A stretch of 64,000 nt of DNA from Nocardiopsis quinghaiensis (GTDB taxonomy: Bacteria; Actinomycetota; Actinomycetes; Streptosporangiales; Streptosporangiaceae), in contig NZ_VWVU01000016.1 of assembly GCF_008638365.1 (NCBI RefSeq), positions 62,001-126,000 of the forward strand, given 5' to 3'. Under the pieces are notes generated by a model. That model was not told the origin of the DNA. It did no database searches and was given only the letters and a program-made list of their open reading frames with translations. Positions 1 through 7,369 of this stretch are shown here, piece after piece. How positions within the stretch are numbered: the stretch's first letter is position 1; the number at the start of each line of letters is the position of its first letter. The position numbers and the translations under genes are program-made.

Positions 1-1
1 G

Positions 2-313
2 GTCAACATCTTCCCCGCCGAGGTGGAGCGCGAACTCGGCGCCCACCCGCTCCTCGCGGAGGCCCACTGCGTGCCCGTGCCCGACCCCGACCTGGGCGAG
101 CGCATGTGCGCCTGCGTGTCCCCATCGGCGGGGTCCGCGGCACCCACCCAGCGGGAGCTGATCGCCTTCCTGCGCGACGAGCGCGGCCTGGACAGCCGCG
201 CACTGCCCGAACACGTGGTCGTCCTGCCCGAACTGCCGCTCGGCCCGACCGGGAAGGTGTGCACGGCCACCCTGACCCGCGTCGCGGCCGAGGCCGTCGG
301 CGCGCACCACTGA
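2..313 (+). CDS. AMP-forming acyl/aryl-CoA or aryl-AMP ligase, C-terminal part (5' end outside window)
   Basis: Only the last 103 codons are present; the frame is open to the left edge. The fragment is the C-terminal lid domain of the ANL adenylating superfamily. It opens with the typical NIFPAEVE strand, has the VPDPDLGER turn, and ends with PLGPTGKV, whose lysine is the usual adenylation-step residue. These enzymes activate a carboxylic acid as acyl-AMP and pass it to CoA or a carrier protein. The PDPDLGERMCACV and LIAFLRDERGL segments recall aryl-acid ligases of the DhbE/EntE type, but the substrate-binding domain is missing, so the substrate is unknown. The methyltransferase begins 29 bp downstream and is probably in the same operon. 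Confidence 0.85.
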   Translation, partial: VNIFPAEVERELGAHPLLAEAHCVPVPDPDLGERMCACVSPSAGSAAPTQRELIAFLRDERGLDSRALPEHVVVLPELPLGPTGKVCTATLTRVAAEAVGAHH

Positions 314-342
314 CCGACGACACCGAACCGAAGGAGGACCCG

Positions 343-1167
343 GTGACCGACACAGCCGCCGAGGCGTCCGCGAGCGGGGCCGAGACCTCGCACTACCTCT
401 TCGACAACCACAGCGAGCACGCCCTCGACCAGCACCGCTTCCTGGCGGCCGCCTACGACCCGATGACCACCGAACGCCTGGAGCAGACCGGGGTCGGGCC
501 GGGGTGGAACTGCCTGGAGGTGGGCGCCGGGGGCGGCAGCGTCGCGCTCTGGCTGGCCCGTCGGGTCGCCCCGACCGGGAGCGTGCTGGCCACCGACGTC
601 AAACCCGAGCGGATCCCGGACACCCCGGGGCTGGAGGTCGCCCGGCACGACATCGTCCGCGACCCGCTACCCGAAGCGGCCTTCGACCTCATCCACTCCC
701 GTCTGGTGCTGCTGCACCTTCCGGAGCGCATCGCGGTCCTGGACCGCCTGGTGCGCGCGCTCAAACCCGGCGGGGTACTCCAGCTCGACGAGTTCGACAT
801 CACCTACGGTCCGGGGCTGCTCATGCCCGACGCCGCGTCCCAGAAGCTCTACGAGGAGTTCCAGGAGGCCAAGACCAGGCTGATGATCCACGCCGGGGCC
901 GACCCGGCCTGGGGGCGCAACGCCGCCGAGGCGATGCGCCGCGCGGGTCTGGTGGGCGTCGACCCCCGGCCCCGGCTGGAGCTGTGGGACGCCGACTCGC
1001 CGGGGGCGCACCTGGTCGCGCACCACACCCGCCACCTGCGTGAGGCGTTCCTGCGCGAGGGGATGACCGACCGCGAGCTCGCCGACGTGCGCGCCCTGCT
1101 GGCCGATCCGTCCTTCCGGGCCTGCTCCTGCGCGGTCTACTCGGTCCAGGGCCGCCGTCCGACCTGA
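343..1167 (+). CDS. SAM-dependent class I methyltransferase
   Basis: A 274-residue protein starting at a GTG placed 5 nt after an AAGGAGG ribosome site; the frame is open further upstream but would overlap the ligase gene. A glycine-rich SAM loop (LEVGAGGGS, about residues 55-63) is followed by the acidic second strand (ATDVKPE) and a post-motif LKPGG turn near residue 145, as in Methyltransf_11/25 proteins. There is no membrane segment, so a cytosolic enzyme is expected. The tight spacing behind an adenylating ligase suggests small-molecule or secondary metabolism. The acceptor cannot be read from the sequence. Confidence 0.85.
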   Translation: MTDTAAEASASGAETSHYLFDNHSEHALDQHRFLAAAYDPMTTERLEQTGVGPGWNCLEVGAGGGSVALWLARRVAPTGSVLATDVKPERIPDTPGLEVARHDIVRDPLPEAAFDLIHSRLVLLHLPERIAVLDRLVRALKPGGVLQLDEFDITYGPGLLMPDAASQKLYEEFQEAKTRLMIHAGADPAWGRNAAEAMRRAGLVGVDPRPRLELWDADSPGAHLVAHHTRHLREAFLREGMTDRELADVRALLADPSFRACSCAVYSVQGRRPT

Positions 1168-1269
1168 GGTCCCGAGGCCCGGACGGGAGGGCCCGTGGGA
1201 TGCCCGCCGTTCGTCGGTGGTGCCCGCTAGGTGCGGGGCACAGGGTGCTTTCGTGAAGAGGTGGGGACC

Positions 1270-1401
1270 GTGGGCCGGACCGAACCGCGCAAGGACCAGG
1301 GAAGCAGGACCGTCCGGGCGCCCGCGTCGGCGGTCTACGCGGCGATGACCGACCCGGACGCCCTCGCGGCCTGGTTGCCGCCGGAGGGCATGACCGGCTG
1401 A
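1270..1401 (+). pseudogene. Truncated AHSA1/SRPBCC-domain gene remnant
   Basis: An open frame of 43 codons from GTG encodes the start of an AHSA1 (activator of Hsp90 ATPase homologue) SRPBCC protein: a TVRAPASAVYAAMTDPDALA segment followed by WLPPEGMTG, then a stop. Full-length members run to about 140-160 residues, so roughly the last two thirds are missing. The stop lies 4 bp before the 3' end of the convergent tetR gene. No continuation of the domain is visible in another frame because tetR occupies that DNA. It looks like a gene broken by deletion or rearrangement, and is unlikely to be functional. Confidence 0.6.
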
Positions 1402-1405
1402 ACGG

Positions 1406-2098
1406 TCACGCTCCGGAGGGACCGCCCGGCCCGTCGAGGATCCTCTCCAGGCCGTCGAGGATCAGGTCCAGGCCGGACGCGAACTCGTTCGCGTAGGCGT
1501 AGTCCGGGCGCAGGGCGTGGTCGGTGATCATCTCGGTCAGGTGCGGGTACCGGTCGGCCGGGAACTGCTGGCGGATCGTGCCCGCCACGTCCTCCAGTTC
1601 CTCGGGCGTGTCGAAGGGCAGGCTCGACTCCTGGAGGACGAACCCGTAGACGTAGCTGTCCAGGGTCGAGAACGCCTGGGCGGCCATCGCGATCGAGAAC
1701 CCCGCCCCGCGCAGGCACCCGATCACCCAGTCGTGGTGCCGCAGCGTCGCCGGTCCGGGGGCGCGCCGCGAATCCATCAGGCCCAGCGCCCAGGTGTGTC
1801 GGGAGAGCACCGAGCGGGCGGAGGACGCGCGCCGACGCATGGCGCTCCTCCAGTCGGCCGCGTCCCGGGGCAGGTCGATCTCGGCGAAGACCAGGTCGAC
1901 GATCCCGTCCAGGATCTCGTCCTTGTTGGCCACGTGGTGGTACAGCGACATCGCCTCGACCCCCAGATGCTCGGCGACCTTGCGCATGCTCACCGAGGCC
2001 ACTCCGCGCTCGTCGGCCACGCGCACGGCGCCTTCGAAGACACGTTCCCTGCTCAGGGACGAACGGGGCGTGCGCTGCCGTCTGGGGGTCGATGCCAC
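1406..2098 (-). CDS. TetR family transcriptional repressor
   Basis: A 230-residue regulator with a GTG start and GGAG 7 nt upstream. The N-terminal TetR helix-turn-helix is about residues 17-63 (SMRKVAEHLGVEAMSLYHHV is the recognition region, ending KDEILDGIVD). The rest is the all-alpha ligand domain of the TetR_C_1 type found in tetracycline-repressor-like proteins. It is divergent from the NAD(P)-binding/DUF4386 pair, and the 157-bp gap between them carries two copies of a 16-bp near-palindrome. The likely role is therefore self-repression and control of the two rightward genes. The ligand is unknown. Confidence 0.9.
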   Translation of the reverse strand: MASTPRRQRTPRSSLSRERVFEGAVRVADERGVASVSMRKVAEHLGVEAMSLYHHVANKDEILDGIVDLVFAEIDLPRDAADWRSAMRRRASSARSVLSRHTWALGLMDSRRAPGPATLRHHDWVIGCLRGAGFSIAMAAQAFSTLDSYVYGFVLQESSLPFDTPEELEDVAGTIRQQFPADRYPHLTEMITDHALRPDYAYANEFASGLDLILDGLERILDGPGGPSGA

Positions 2099-2144
2099 CT
2101 GTGGTCTCCGACTACGTCGATGCCTCGCCGCCCGTCCTTGACGG

Positions 2145-2160
2145 CCTTACAGGTGTAAGG
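2145..2160. promoter_or_regulatory. TetR operator copy 1 (CCTTACAGGTGTAAGG)
   Basis: The half-sites CTTACA and TGTAAG form an inverted repeat with a 2-bp centre. An identical 16-mer starts 33 bp further on. The site lies in the tetR/NAD(P)-binding protein divergent gap, so it is the expected binding site of the adjacent TetR protein. Confidence 0.75.
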
Positions 2161-2177
2161 ATAGCCTCCACAAGCAG

Positions 2178-2193
2178 CCTTACAGGTGTAAGG
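2178..2193. promoter_or_regulatory. TetR operator copy 2 (CCTTACAGGTGTAAGG)
   Basis: An exact second copy of the 16-bp near-palindrome. The 33-bp centre-to-centre distance is close to three helical turns, so two dimers could sit on the same face of the DNA. It lies 62 bp upstream of the rightward start codon. Confidence 0.75.
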
Positions 2194-2255
2194 GAAGAGA
2201 CCCGCGGCCGTACCGGTTCCTCCGGGGCGCCCGCCGGACGAGCGGAGGGACGCGT

Positions 2256-3014
2256 ATGGACACGCGACGGGAACGGGAAGAAGCCGGGGGCGCGCCCCCG
2301 GCGAGGGTCTGCGTCGTCGGGGCCTCGGGCAAGCTCGGGCGGTACATGGTCCAGCACGCCCTGGACCGCGGCTACGAGGTCGTGGGCGTGTGCCGGGAGA
2401 AGAGCGTCGGCAAGCTGGCGGGGTTCGGGGACCGCGTCACCGTGGTCCCGGGGCCGACGGACGACCGGGAGGTCATCGGGCGCGCGGTCGCCGGGTGCGA
2501 CGCGGTGCTCACGGTCCTGGTCCCGTGGGGAGTCCACGGCTACTCGTCCGGAACGGCCCAGGCGGTGCTCGACCTGGCGCCCGAGGGAGCGCGGCTGGTG
2601 TTCTCCTGCGGCTGGCACATCACCCGCGACGGCAGGGACGTGTACTCGCGCTGGTTCGGCGCCGCCCTCAGGGTCATGACCGTGCTGATGCGGCTGGTCC
2701 GCGCCGCCGACATCGACGACCAGGTGGAGGCGTGCCGCCGGATCTTCGACAGCGACGCCCGGTGGACGGTCGTGCGCGGCAGCGACCTGGAGGAGGGGGA
2801 GAGCGAGGGACTGCCGGTGTGGAGCCGGCACGTCGGCGACCCGGTCCTGGCCAGCAACACCACGCGGCGGACCGACTTCGCGCTGTTCATGGTGGAGGCG
2901 GTCACCGACGACGCACTGGTCCACGAGGCTCCGGCGATCGTGGGCCGCCGCACGCCCTCGGCGCGCGCGCACGCCCGGCCGTCGGGACACCAGAGGCGGG
3001 AGGGGTCGCGGTGA
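2256..3014 (+). CDS. NAD(P)-binding Rossmann (NmrA-like/atypical SDR) protein
   Basis: A 252-residue protein starting at ATG behind a GGAGGG site. A Rossmann nucleotide motif GASGKLGRYM lies at about residues 23-32, and the rest matches the NAD(P)H-binding, NmrA-like atypical SDR pattern: a VTVVPGPTDD segment after strand 3 and a FSCGWHI segment after strand 5. There is no Tyr-x3-Lys catalytic pair, so it may be a redox sensor or an NAD(P)-dependent isomerase or reductase of unknown substrate. It ends with a 4-bp GTGA overlap into the DUF4386 gene, so the two are co-translated. Both lie downstream of the twin TetR operators and are probably repressed by that regulator. Confidence 0.85.
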   Translation: MDTRREREEAGGAPPARVCVVGASGKLGRYMVQHALDRGYEVVGVCREKSVGKLAGFGDRVTVVPGPTDDREVIGRAVAGCDAVLTVLVPWGVHGYSSGTAQAVLDLAPEGARLVFSCGWHITRDGRDVYSRWFGAALRVMTVLMRLVRAADIDDQVEACRRIFDSDARWTVVRGSDLEEGESEGLPVWSRHVGDPVLASNTTRRTDFALFMVEAVTDDALVHEAPAIVGRRTPSARAHARPSGHQRREGSR

Positions 3015-3730
3015 CGGTGCCCGCCTCCGACGCGGCAGCCCCGCGCCTGGCCCGCGCCACCGGTGCCCTGCTGCTGGTCATGGCCGTGAGCGCGATGTTC
3101 GCCGAGGTGGCCGTCCGCGCGAACCTGGTGGTCCCGGGCGACGCGCTCGCCACGGCACAGCGGATCCAGGCGTCGCCGGATCTGTTCCGGCTCGGCTTCC
3201 TCGGCTACCTCGTCGCCTTCCTGTGCGACGTGCCGGTCGCGGTGCTGTTCTACGTGCTGCTCCGGCCCGTGAGCCGCACCTGGGCGCTGCTGGCCGCGAG
3301 CTTCCGGCTGGTCTACACGGCCGTCGTCAGCGCGTTCCTGCTGCAGTACGCGCAGGCCATGCTCCTGCTGGAGGGCGCGGACCACCTGTCGGCCCTCGGG
3401 CCGGAGCAGGTGCACGCCCTCGCCTCCTTCCACCTCGACGCGTTCTCCCACGGGTTCGGTGCGGCGCTGGTGTTCTTCGGGATCCACCTCGCGCTCCTCG
3501 GCCCGCTGCTCCTGCGCTCGGGGCGGGTTCCCGCGGTCCTGGGTGTCCTGGTGGGCCTGGGCGGTCTGGCCTACGTGGTGGACGGCCTGCTGCTCTTCGC
3601 CTGGCCCGCGCTCCACGCGAGCCTGTCCCCGGTGCTCGCGGTGCTGGGGTTCTCGGAACTGCTCCTGGCCCTGTGGCTGGTGCTCCGGGGGGTGAGGCCG
3701 GTCCCGGCACGGGTCTCGCCCCAGGTCTGA
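3011..3730 (+). CDS. DUF4386 family integral membrane protein
   Basis: A 239-residue protein whose GTG start overlaps the previous stop. Hydropathy suggests six membrane spans: an N-terminal one (ALLLVMAVSAMF), two around residues 60-105, and three between about 140 and 230. This pattern and the ATGALLLVMAV opening fit the DUF4386 family, whose biochemical role is not established. Its coupling to an NAD(P)-binding protein under a TetR repressor suggests an inducible stress or detoxification unit. That is an inference from context. Confidence 0.8.
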   Translation: MTVPASDAAAPRLARATGALLLVMAVSAMFAEVAVRANLVVPGDALATAQRIQASPDLFRLGFLGYLVAFLCDVPVAVLFYVLLRPVSRTWALLAASFRLVYTAVVSAFLLQYAQAMLLLEGADHLSALGPEQVHALASFHLDAFSHGFGAALVFFGIHLALLGPLLLRSGRVPAVLGVLVGLGGLAYVVDGLLLFAWPALHASLSPVLAVLGFSELLLALWLVLRGVRPVPARVSPQV

Positions 3731-3979
3731 CCCGCGGGTGCCGCAGGAGGGCGGGGCGTCCGCGACCGAACCAGGCGGTGCCCGTGTCCGCCGCTCCCCG
3801 CGCCTCCGGCGGGGAAAGCGGTTTTCCAGCCTGGTGTCCCCGCGTGTGGGAGCGGTGACGGGAACCCCTCACGGCCGCACACGCCGCGTGCGCCTCTCCG
3901 CCGTTCGACGCGCCGTGACGGGATCCACGGTCCGCGCCGGGGCCCGCTTCTTCCTTTCCGTAGTCACGCCGCTACCGGT

Positions 3980-3989
3980 AAAGCGCTTT
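3980..3989. promoter_or_regulatory. LacI-family-like palindrome AAAGCGCTTT
   Basis: A perfect 10-bp palindrome with the central GCGC/CG step typical of LacI-family operators. It lies about 30 bp upstream of the CebR-type box and may be a second operator or belong to another carbohydrate repressor. Confidence 0.4.
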
Positions 3990-4010
3990 CCGTGTTACCT
4001 TCCTGTGTCT

Positions 4011-4024
4011 TGGGAGCGCTCCCT
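4011..4024. promoter_or_regulatory. CebR-type operator TGGGAGCGCTCCCT
   Basis: Thirteen of 14 positions match the Streptomyces CebR operator TGGGAGCGCTCCCA. CebR is the LacI-family repressor of cellulose-utilisation genes and is released by cello-oligosaccharides. The box lies 53 bp before the start of the secreted lectin/beta-helix protein. Confidence 0.75.
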
Positions 4025-4077
4025 AACCCCCACTCCTTCCGGACACCGTCGTCCGGAGTTCGCACAGAGGAGCAGTA

Positions 4078-5742
4078 GTGCCCATGAACCCCCCCGCCTT
4101 CCGTGGCGCGGCCCCGACCGCGCCGTCGCCCACCCGCAGACCCCTCTCCCGCCTGCGCCGGTTCCTGTACGCGGCCCTGACCGTCGTGCTCTGCACGGGC
4201 GGCCTCTCCGCGGTCGCCACCACCTCCGCCCAGGCCGCCGACATCGACACCGGCGCCCACTACGTCCTGCGCAACCAGCACAGCGGCCTGGTCGCCGACG
4301 TCGAGGGCGCCTCCACCGAGGACGGCGCCCAGATCATCCAGTGGGACCGCACCGACCAGCCCTGGCAGCAGTTCCGCTTCGTCTCCGCCGGTGACGGCTA
4401 CTACCGCATCGTCAACCGCAACAGCGGCAAGGCCATCGACGTCTGGGAGCACTCCACCGACAACGGCGCCGAGATCCGCCAGTACACCGACCACGGCTCC
4501 GCCAACCAGCAGTGGCGCCCGGTCGACACGGGCAGCGGTGTCCAGCTGGTCAACCGCCTCAGCGGCAAGGCCCTGGAGGTCTGGGAGTGGAGCACCACCG
4601 CCGGTGACCGCCTGTCCCAGTACGACTCCCTCGGCGGCGCCAACCAGGTCTGGGACCTGGTCCGCGTGGACGGCGACAGCTCCTCCGGCGACTGCGGCAG
4701 CGGCTCCCACCACGCCGAGGCCGTGCTCAACGGCTCCACCTGGACCGCCCGCAACGGCGGCGGCACCGTCTACACCGGCGGCGACATGCTCTCCGCCATG
4801 CGCGCGGCGGTGGACAGCCTCAGCTCCGGCCGCACCTCGCAGGAGCGCGTGGTGGTGCGCGGCTCCGGTTCCATGCCGGGCAACGCCTCGCTCGACCTGC
4901 CCAGCCACACCTCGCTGGAGGTGTGCGGCACGATCAACGTGACCGGCTCGGCGACCGGCAGCAACGCGGCCGTACGCATCAGGCACGCCCAGGACGTCTC
5001 CGTTCCGCGCCTGTCGGTCACCGGATCCCCGTACTTCGGTGTCTACGTGCGGACCTCGCAGAACGTCCACTTCGGGCAGATCGATCTGAACCTGTCCAGC
5101 GGACTGGGCATGCGCATCGACAGCCGCGACAACGACGCGGTCCGCGAGGCGCGCGACATCCGCATCGACGACGTCCACGTCTCGGGCACGGACAACCACG
5201 GTGTGGAGACCTACGGGGTGGACGGGCTGACCATCGGCACCGTGACCGCGCGCGACACCGGTTACTCGGGCCTGCTGCTCAACGACACCGTCAACGCCAC
5301 GGTCGGCCTGGTCGACGCCGTGGACGCCGGAACCGGCACGGGTTACGCGGCCTTCCGCATGGCCAACCGCAACGGACGGCTCAACGGCGGTCACCCGACC
5401 AACATCCGGGTCGGTGAGGTCCGTGCCCGTGGCGGCGGCCGGGGGATCTTCTGCGTCTCCGAGAGCGGCGGCGCGGTGATCGAACGGGTCGACATCGCCG
5501 ACACCGGCAGCAACGCGGTCCTGGTCGAGAACTGCCACAACGTCACGATCGCCGAGCAGGGCGGCACGATCGCGGGTCCCGGCGACATCCGGATCGCGGC
5601 CCGCTCGGAGTTCGCCAACACCTCCGACATCGCGTTCCGCAACCTGACGCTGGTGGACACGGCGCTCAACGAGAGCCCGTGCGCGGTCAACACCGTGGTC
5701 AGCGGCATCACCTGGCGCAACAGCAGCGACAACACCTGCTGA
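4078..5742 (+). CDS. Secreted ricin-type lectin + right-handed beta-helix protein (putative polysaccharide-active)
   Basis: A 554-residue exported protein; a GTG is 5 nt after AGAGGAG and an in-frame ATG two codons later is an alternative start. A Sec/Tat-like signal peptide with basic residues and a hydrophobic core ends at AQA-AD near residue 52. Residues about 57-200 form a ricin B beta-trefoil with repeated QxW-type turns (PWQQF, NQQW, NQVW). After a Ser/Gly linker, residues about 215-554 are a right-handed parallel beta-helix, visible as short repeats such as IRIDDVHVSG and LTIGTVTARD. The design is carbohydrate binding plus a pectin-lyase-like fold. Activity is not proven, and no polysaccharide-lyase catalytic set could be assigned. 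The CebR-type operator points to induction by plant polysaccharide sugars. Confidence 0.8.
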   Translation: MPMNPPAFRGAAPTAPSPTRRPLSRLRRFLYAALTVVLCTGGLSAVATTSAQAADIDTGAHYVLRNQHSGLVADVEGASTEDGAQIIQWDRTDQPWQQFRFVSAGDGYYRIVNRNSGKAIDVWEHSTDNGAEIRQYTDHGSANQQWRPVDTGSGVQLVNRLSGKALEVWEWSTTAGDRLSQYDSLGGANQVWDLVRVDGDSSSGDCGSGSHHAEAVLNGSTWTARNGGGTVYTGGDMLSAMRAAVDSLSSGRTSQERVVVRGSGSMPGNASLDLPSHTSLEVCGTINVTGSATGSNAAVRIRHAQDVSVPRLSVTGSPYFGVYVRTSQNVHFGQIDLNLSSGLGMRIDSRDNDAVREARDIRIDDVHVSGTDNHGVETYGVDGLTIGTVTARDTGYSGLLLNDTVNATVGLVDAVDAGTGTGYAAFRMANRNGRLNGGHPTNIRVGEVRARGGGRGIFCVSESGGAVIERVDIADTGSNAVLVENCHNVTIAEQGGTIAGPGDIRIAARSEFANTSDIAFRNLTLVDTALNESPCAVNTVVSGITWRNSSDNTC

Positions 5743-6078
5743 TCCACCGCGACGACGCCGGGCCCGGTCCCACCACCGGGCCCGGTACCGGTTCGCCGCC
5801 GCGCCGCGGCGGAGGGGCCCCGCTCCCCGGCCCGCCGCGTTCCCCCGGCCGACCCGGGGGGCGGTGCCGTGGAGCGAACCCCTTGCCCGGTCAGGGCCGC
5901 ACAAGGCGGAGACCAATGGCGGAGTCCTCCGGAAAAATCCCGGACAAGACTCGCCCACGTCCGGTTAGCGGCTGGTCCGGAGAGTTAGTCTCCCCAGGTC
6001 ATGGCGGGTAGGGAGTGTGCGGACAGCGTTGGGGGCGCTCCGGCGCCCCCGTCGACCACGCAACCATTGGGGGACATC
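5743..6078. other. Intergenic region after the lectin gene
   Basis: No gene is visible. The first 45 bp hold a terminator-like hairpin. The remainder leads into the PRC-barrel gene with no recognised operator. An in-frame ATG at 6001 could extend that gene but has no ribosome site. Confidence 0.5.
5758..5785 (+). terminator. Hairpin terminator after the ricin-lectin gene
   Basis: An 11-bp perfect stem (CCGGGCCCGGT/ACCGGGCCCGG) with a 6-nt loop begins 16 bp after the stop. No T-tract follows, as is usual in high-GC actinomycetes. Confidence 0.55.
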
Positions 6079-6918
6079 GTGGCACGCGATCGCACACCCG
6101 CAGACCTGATCGGGCACAACGTCCTCGATCAGGAGGGTCACAACGTCGGCAAGATCAACCAGGTCTACCTGGACGACAACACCGACCAGCCGAGCTGGGT
6201 GTCGGTGCACACCGGTCTGTTCGGCAGGCACGAGACCCTCGTTCCGCTCCAGGGCTCCCAGCCCGTGGAGGAGGACATCCGGATCCCCTACGACAAGTCC
6301 ACCGTCAAGGACGCGCCGCAGGTGGAAGCGGACCGGCACATCTCCCCTGAGGAGGAGCAGACCGTCCGCGAGTACTACGCCGAGCACGGCGGTCCTCCGG
6401 TCCAGTCCCTGGCCGCGGAGCAGGAGGGGCGCCACACCGCCGGACAGGGCCCCGGTCCGCGGACGGCCGCTCCCTCGGGTGCGCCCGCGGAAGCCTCCAT
6501 GGCCGACGAGAGCGCCACCGCGAGGTCGGGCGACACCGACGACGTGTCGGTGACGCGTTCGGAGGAGCGCGTGGACATCGGCGTGGAGCGGCGCGAGTCC
6601 GGACACGCCCGGCTGCACAAGTACGTGGAGACCGAGCCGTTCGAGGAGACGGTGCCGCTGCACCACGAGGAGCTGCAGGTCGAGCGGCAGCCGGTCGACG
6701 ACCCCTCCGCGGCGCGCGGGGAGGGGGAGATGAGCGAGAGCGAGGAGAGCTTCACGCTCTACGAGGAGCGGCCGGTCGTCTCCAAGGAGCAGGTCCCCGT
6801 CGAGGAGGTCCACGTCCGCAAGCGTGGCGTCACCCATGACGAGCACGTCAGGGGCGAGCGCCGCCGCGAGCGGGTCGAGCTGGAGGACGACGAGGGGGAG
6901 CCGCCCACGACCGGTTGA
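6079..6918 (+). CDS. PRC-barrel + DUF2382 stress-associated protein
   Basis: A 279-residue soluble, very acidic protein. GTG 6079 is chosen because GGGGGA lies 4 nt upstream and the family's typical start (ARDRTPADLIGHNVLDQEG) follows at once. Residues about 5-95 form a PRC-barrel domain with the WVSVHTGLFGRHETLVPL core. Residues about 150-262 are a DUF2382 domain, rich in Glu/Arg and ending in a VHVRKRGVTHDEHV-like segment. Between them is a low-complexity Ala/Gly/Pro linker. This two-domain design is common in actinobacteria and cyanobacteria and is often stress-linked, but its molecular role is unknown. It appears monocistronic. Confidence 0.85.
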   Translation: MARDRTPADLIGHNVLDQEGHNVGKINQVYLDDNTDQPSWVSVHTGLFGRHETLVPLQGSQPVEEDIRIPYDKSTVKDAPQVEADRHISPEEEQTVREYYAEHGGPPVQSLAAEQEGRHTAGQGPGPRTAAPSGAPAEASMADESATARSGDTDDVSVTRSEERVDIGVERRESGHARLHKYVETEPFEETVPLHHEELQVERQPVDDPSAARGEGEMSESEESFTLYEERPVVSKEQVPVEEVHVRKRGVTHDEHVRGERRRERVELEDDEGEPPTTG

Positions 6919-7369
6919 CGGTCCGCCTGTCAGGCCGTCTCCGTGCGGCCTGACAGGGGTCGCGCGGAGACGGCCGGCGAACGGGACGCTCGGGGTGGCC
7001 CGGACCCTGAGCTCGTGGAGCGGGGACTGCCGCGTGACCGACCCGGTGCGCTGGGAGAAGCCGTCCTGGCACTCGGCCCCGGGCTTCGCGCCGCTGCTCC
7101 CGGGCGCCGTGCCATCGATTCCCCCTGACCACCACGGCCTTCGTGGCAGGTACCCCCTGACCCGTCCGGACCGGCCGCACCGCATGGGGCCCGGTCGCTG
7201 TGGAAACGCCTTCCCCGTATGCGCCCCCCGGAGGCCTGCGGGGCCGGTCCGCCCGTCGGACACGCCCCGGGCCGTGTCCGACTCCGCTGGTCGGCGGGTG
7301 TCCCTGCGGGGGCCGGGCACCCCAGGCGCTTAGGCTCGCACTGTCGGTCACCGACACGGAGGGGGAAGT
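6919..7369. other. Intergenic region between PRC/DUF2382 and amine oxidase genes
   Basis: About 450 bp with no convincing gene; open frames here lack ribosome sites and look like GC-rich background. A candidate -10 box TAGGCT (7331-7336) and a palindrome at the expected transcription start lie at the right end. Confidence 0.5.
7342..7356. promoter_or_regulatory. Palindrome TGTCGGTCACCGACA at the amine oxidase promoter
   Basis: A perfect 7-bp inverted repeat around one central base, 5 bp after a TAGGCT -10 box. It is positioned where a bound repressor would block the start of transcription. Confidence 0.5.

Larger units (their letters stand above)
3731..4077. other. Intergenic control region upstream of the ricin-lectin gene
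   Basis: No gene is visible. The last 110 bp drop in GC and carry two LacI-family-like palindromes (annotated separately), followed by the AGAGGAG ribosome site of the next gene. Confidence 0.6.

Noticed and set aside
1..1167. Possible edge of a siderophore or NRPS gene cluster (ligase + methyltransferase)
   Set aside because: Only the last 103 residues of the ligase are visible and no carrier, condensation or transport genes are present, so a cluster call is unsupported.
6824..7333. Open frame in the gap before the amine oxidase
   Set aside because: It begins inside the PRC/DUF2382 gene, has no ribosome site, and its composition is random-like (Pro/Arg/Ser-rich).
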